Assembly: GCA_964528755.1 (NCBI GenBank)
Contig: CAZGWN010000108.1
Coordinates: 1 to 6,746, forward strand
Origin: Raineyella sp964528755
GTDB taxonomy: Bacteria; Actinomycetota; Actinomycetes; Propionibacteriales; Propionibacteriaceae
Length of the DNA stretch: 6,746 bases
Reading direction: 5' to 3'
The stretch's first letter is position 1. Each line of letters opens with the position of its first letter. Below are positions 5,751 through 6,746 of the stretch, in pieces. A program made the translations under genes and the position numbers. A model generated the notes under the pieces. That model saw only the letters and a program-made list of their open reading frames with translations. It had not been told where the DNA came from and ran no database searches.

Positions 5751-5815
5751 TCACTTGATGATCCCCTGAGCGAAGCTCACTTGATGATCCCCTGAGCGAA
5801 GCTCACTTGATGATC
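5751..5815. repeat. 26-base tandem repeat duplicating the 3' end of tuf
   Basis: Two identical 26-base units occupy 5751-5776 and 5777-5802, and the first 13 bases of a third copy (5803-5815) are the last codons and stop of tuf. On the minus strand each unit ends ATCATCAAGTGA, repeating Ile-Ile-Lys-stop. The junctions form TGAGC-TTC-GCTCA hairpins at 5793-5805, which includes the tuf stop codon, and at 5767-5779. The units lie in the tuf 3' untranslated region before the terminator. As 26 is not a multiple of three, readthrough would not simply extend the protein with the same tail. Confidence 0.95.
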
Positions 5816-6746
5816 TTCGTGACGTTCCCGGCGCCGACGGTCCGGCCACCCTCACGGATGGCGAACTTCAGCCCCTCCTCCATGGCGATCGGGTGGATGA
5901 GGTTCACGGTCATGTCGGTGTTGTCACCGGGCATCACCATGTCGACACCCTCCGGCAGCTCGATGGTGCCGGTCACGTCGGTGGTGCGGAAGTAGAACTG
6001 CGGCGAGTAGTGGGAGAAGAACGGCTTGTGCCGGCCACCCTCCTCCTTGGTCAGGATGTAGACCCGGCCGGTGAACTCGGTGTGCGGGGTCACCGAGCCG
6101 GGCTTGCAGACGACCATGCCGCGCTGCACGTCCTCCTTCTTGGTGCCACGCAGCAGCAGGCCGACGTTCTCCCCGGCCTGACCCTCGTCAAGCAGCTTGC
6201 GGAACATCTCGACACCGGTGACGGTGGTGGTCTGGGTCTTGTCGTGGATGCCGACGATCTCGACCGTCTCGTTGATCTTGATCACGCCACGCTCGATCCG
6301 ACCGGTGACCACGGTGCCACGACCGGTGATGGTGAAGACGTCCTCGACCGGCATGAGGAACGGCTTGTCGATCTCCCGGACCGGGGTCGGGATGTACTCG
6401 TCGACCGCGTCCATCAGGTCGAGGATGGACTGGGTCCACTTCGGGTCGCCCTGGAGCGCCTGGTACGCCGACACCTGCACGACCGGACAGTTGTCACCGT
6501 CGTACTCCTGGGAGCTCAGCAGCTCGCGGACCTCCATCTCGACGAGCTCGATCAGCTCCTCGTCGTCGACCATGTCGCACTTGTTCAGCGCGACGACCAT
6601 CGCCGGCACGCCGACCTGACGGGCGAGCAGCACGTGCTCGCGGGTCTGCGGCATGGGGCCGTCGGTGGCGGCCACCACGAGGATGGCGCCGTCCATCTGG
6701 GCGGCACCGGTGATCATGTTCTTGACGTAGTCAGCGTGACCTGGGC
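5803..6746 (-). CDS. tuf: Translation elongation factor Tu, C-terminal 313 residues (start beyond the right edge)
   Basis: EF-Tu carries aminoacyl-tRNA to the ribosome as a GTP complex. The visible part begins inside the G domain at PGHADYVKNMITGAAQMDG, after the Asp of the DxxG (G3) motif, so about 80-85 residues including the P-loop lie off the edge. NKCD (G4) gives guanine specificity, and SAYQAL stands at the G5 site. Domain 2 starts around KPFLMPVEDVFTITGRGTVVTGRIERG, and domain 3 includes PQFYFRTTDVTGTIELPEGV and ends GAGNVTKIIK. The ATG at 6717-6715 is internal, not the start. The G5 site has Tyr where SAL is usual, and HYSPQF replaces the common YRPQF; both look like lineage variation. 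rpsJ, often the next gene, is displaced by three opposite-strand genes. The last codons are part of the tandem repeat. Confidence 0.97.
   Translation of the reverse strand, partial: PGHADYVKNMITGAAQMDGAILVVAATDGPMPQTREHVLLARQVGVPAMVVALNKCDMVDDEELIELVEMEVRELLSSQEYDGDNCPVVQVSAYQALQGDPKWTQSILDLMDAVDEYIPTPVREIDKPFLMPVEDVFTITGRGTVVTGRIERGVIKINETVEIVGIHDKTQTTTVTGVEMFRKLLDEGQAGENVGLLLRGTKKEDVQRGMVVCKPGSVTPHTEFTGRVYILTKEEGGRHKPFFSHYSPQFYFRTTDVTGTIELPEGVDMVMPGDNTDMTVNLIHPIAMEEGLKFAIREGGRTVGAGNVTKIIK

Noticed and set aside
1217..5802. The serB-treY-FrnE block as a new defence or biosynthetic system.
   Set aside because: All three are known housekeeping or stress enzymes with intact ordinary motifs. 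serB has separate promoter signals, and nothing ties them to one new function.
5751..5815. CRISPR array or attachment-site interpretation of the tandem repeat.
   Set aside because: The units abut with no spacers, there are no cas genes, and there is no integrase or tRNA gene nearby. It is a plain tandem duplication.
6715..6717. ATG as the start of a shortened EF-Tu.
   Set aside because: Conserved EF-Tu sequence (PGHADYVKN) continues upstream in frame to the window edge, so this is an internal methionine.

Overview
The window comes from a high-GC Gram-positive bacterium of the Actinomycetota. Three things point there: strong G/C bias at third codon positions; GTG starts on rpsJ, treY, the DsbA-like gene and probably serB, the last possibly leaderless; and actinobacterial versions of the ribosomal proteins, such as L3 with GGCSTP where E. 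coli has its methylated glutamine. A member of the Propionibacteriales is plausible, but the sequence alone does not prove it.

Layout. The minus strand carries two pieces of the conserved translation-gene region. At the right edge is the 3' part of tuf (EF-Tu, 5803-6746, start outside the window). At the left edge is the head of the S10 operon: rpsJ (908-1216), rplC (223-894) and the first 75 codons of rplD (running off position 1). Between them, on the plus strand, sit three genes: serB (phosphoserine phosphatase, about 1701-2582), treY (maltooligosyltrehalose synthase, 2679-4952) and a FrnE-type DsbA-family thiol oxidoreductase (4977-5687). This block separates tuf from rpsJ. The S10 operon therefore needs its own promoter in the 484-base gap 1217-1700, which it shares with the divergent serB.

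Control regions. The 1217-1700 gap has a small AT-rich island (about 1622-1656) with promoter-like hexamers on both strands that overlap each other and flank a dyad. It also has a TAGGGT -10-like box placed for a leaderless serB transcript, and alternative hairpins in the presumed S10 leader. treY has its own TAGGAT -10-like box and a good ribosome binding site. The FrnE-like gene follows treY by 24 bases and is probably co-transcribed. The FrnE-like gene and tuf converge on a strong hairpin at 5702-5731, a likely bidirectional terminator. Between that hairpin and the tuf stop is a 26-base tandem repeat that copies the last codons and stop of tuf.

How the genes relate. tuf and rpsJ-rplC-rplD are translation machinery. 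serB makes serine, treY begins trehalose formation from maltodextrin or glycogen ends, and the FrnE-like protein handles cytosolic thiols or disulfides. I see no functional link that makes the three inserted genes one system, and no convincing undescribed system. The most interesting points are the gene order, the tandem repeat at the end of tuf and the crowded divergent control region.
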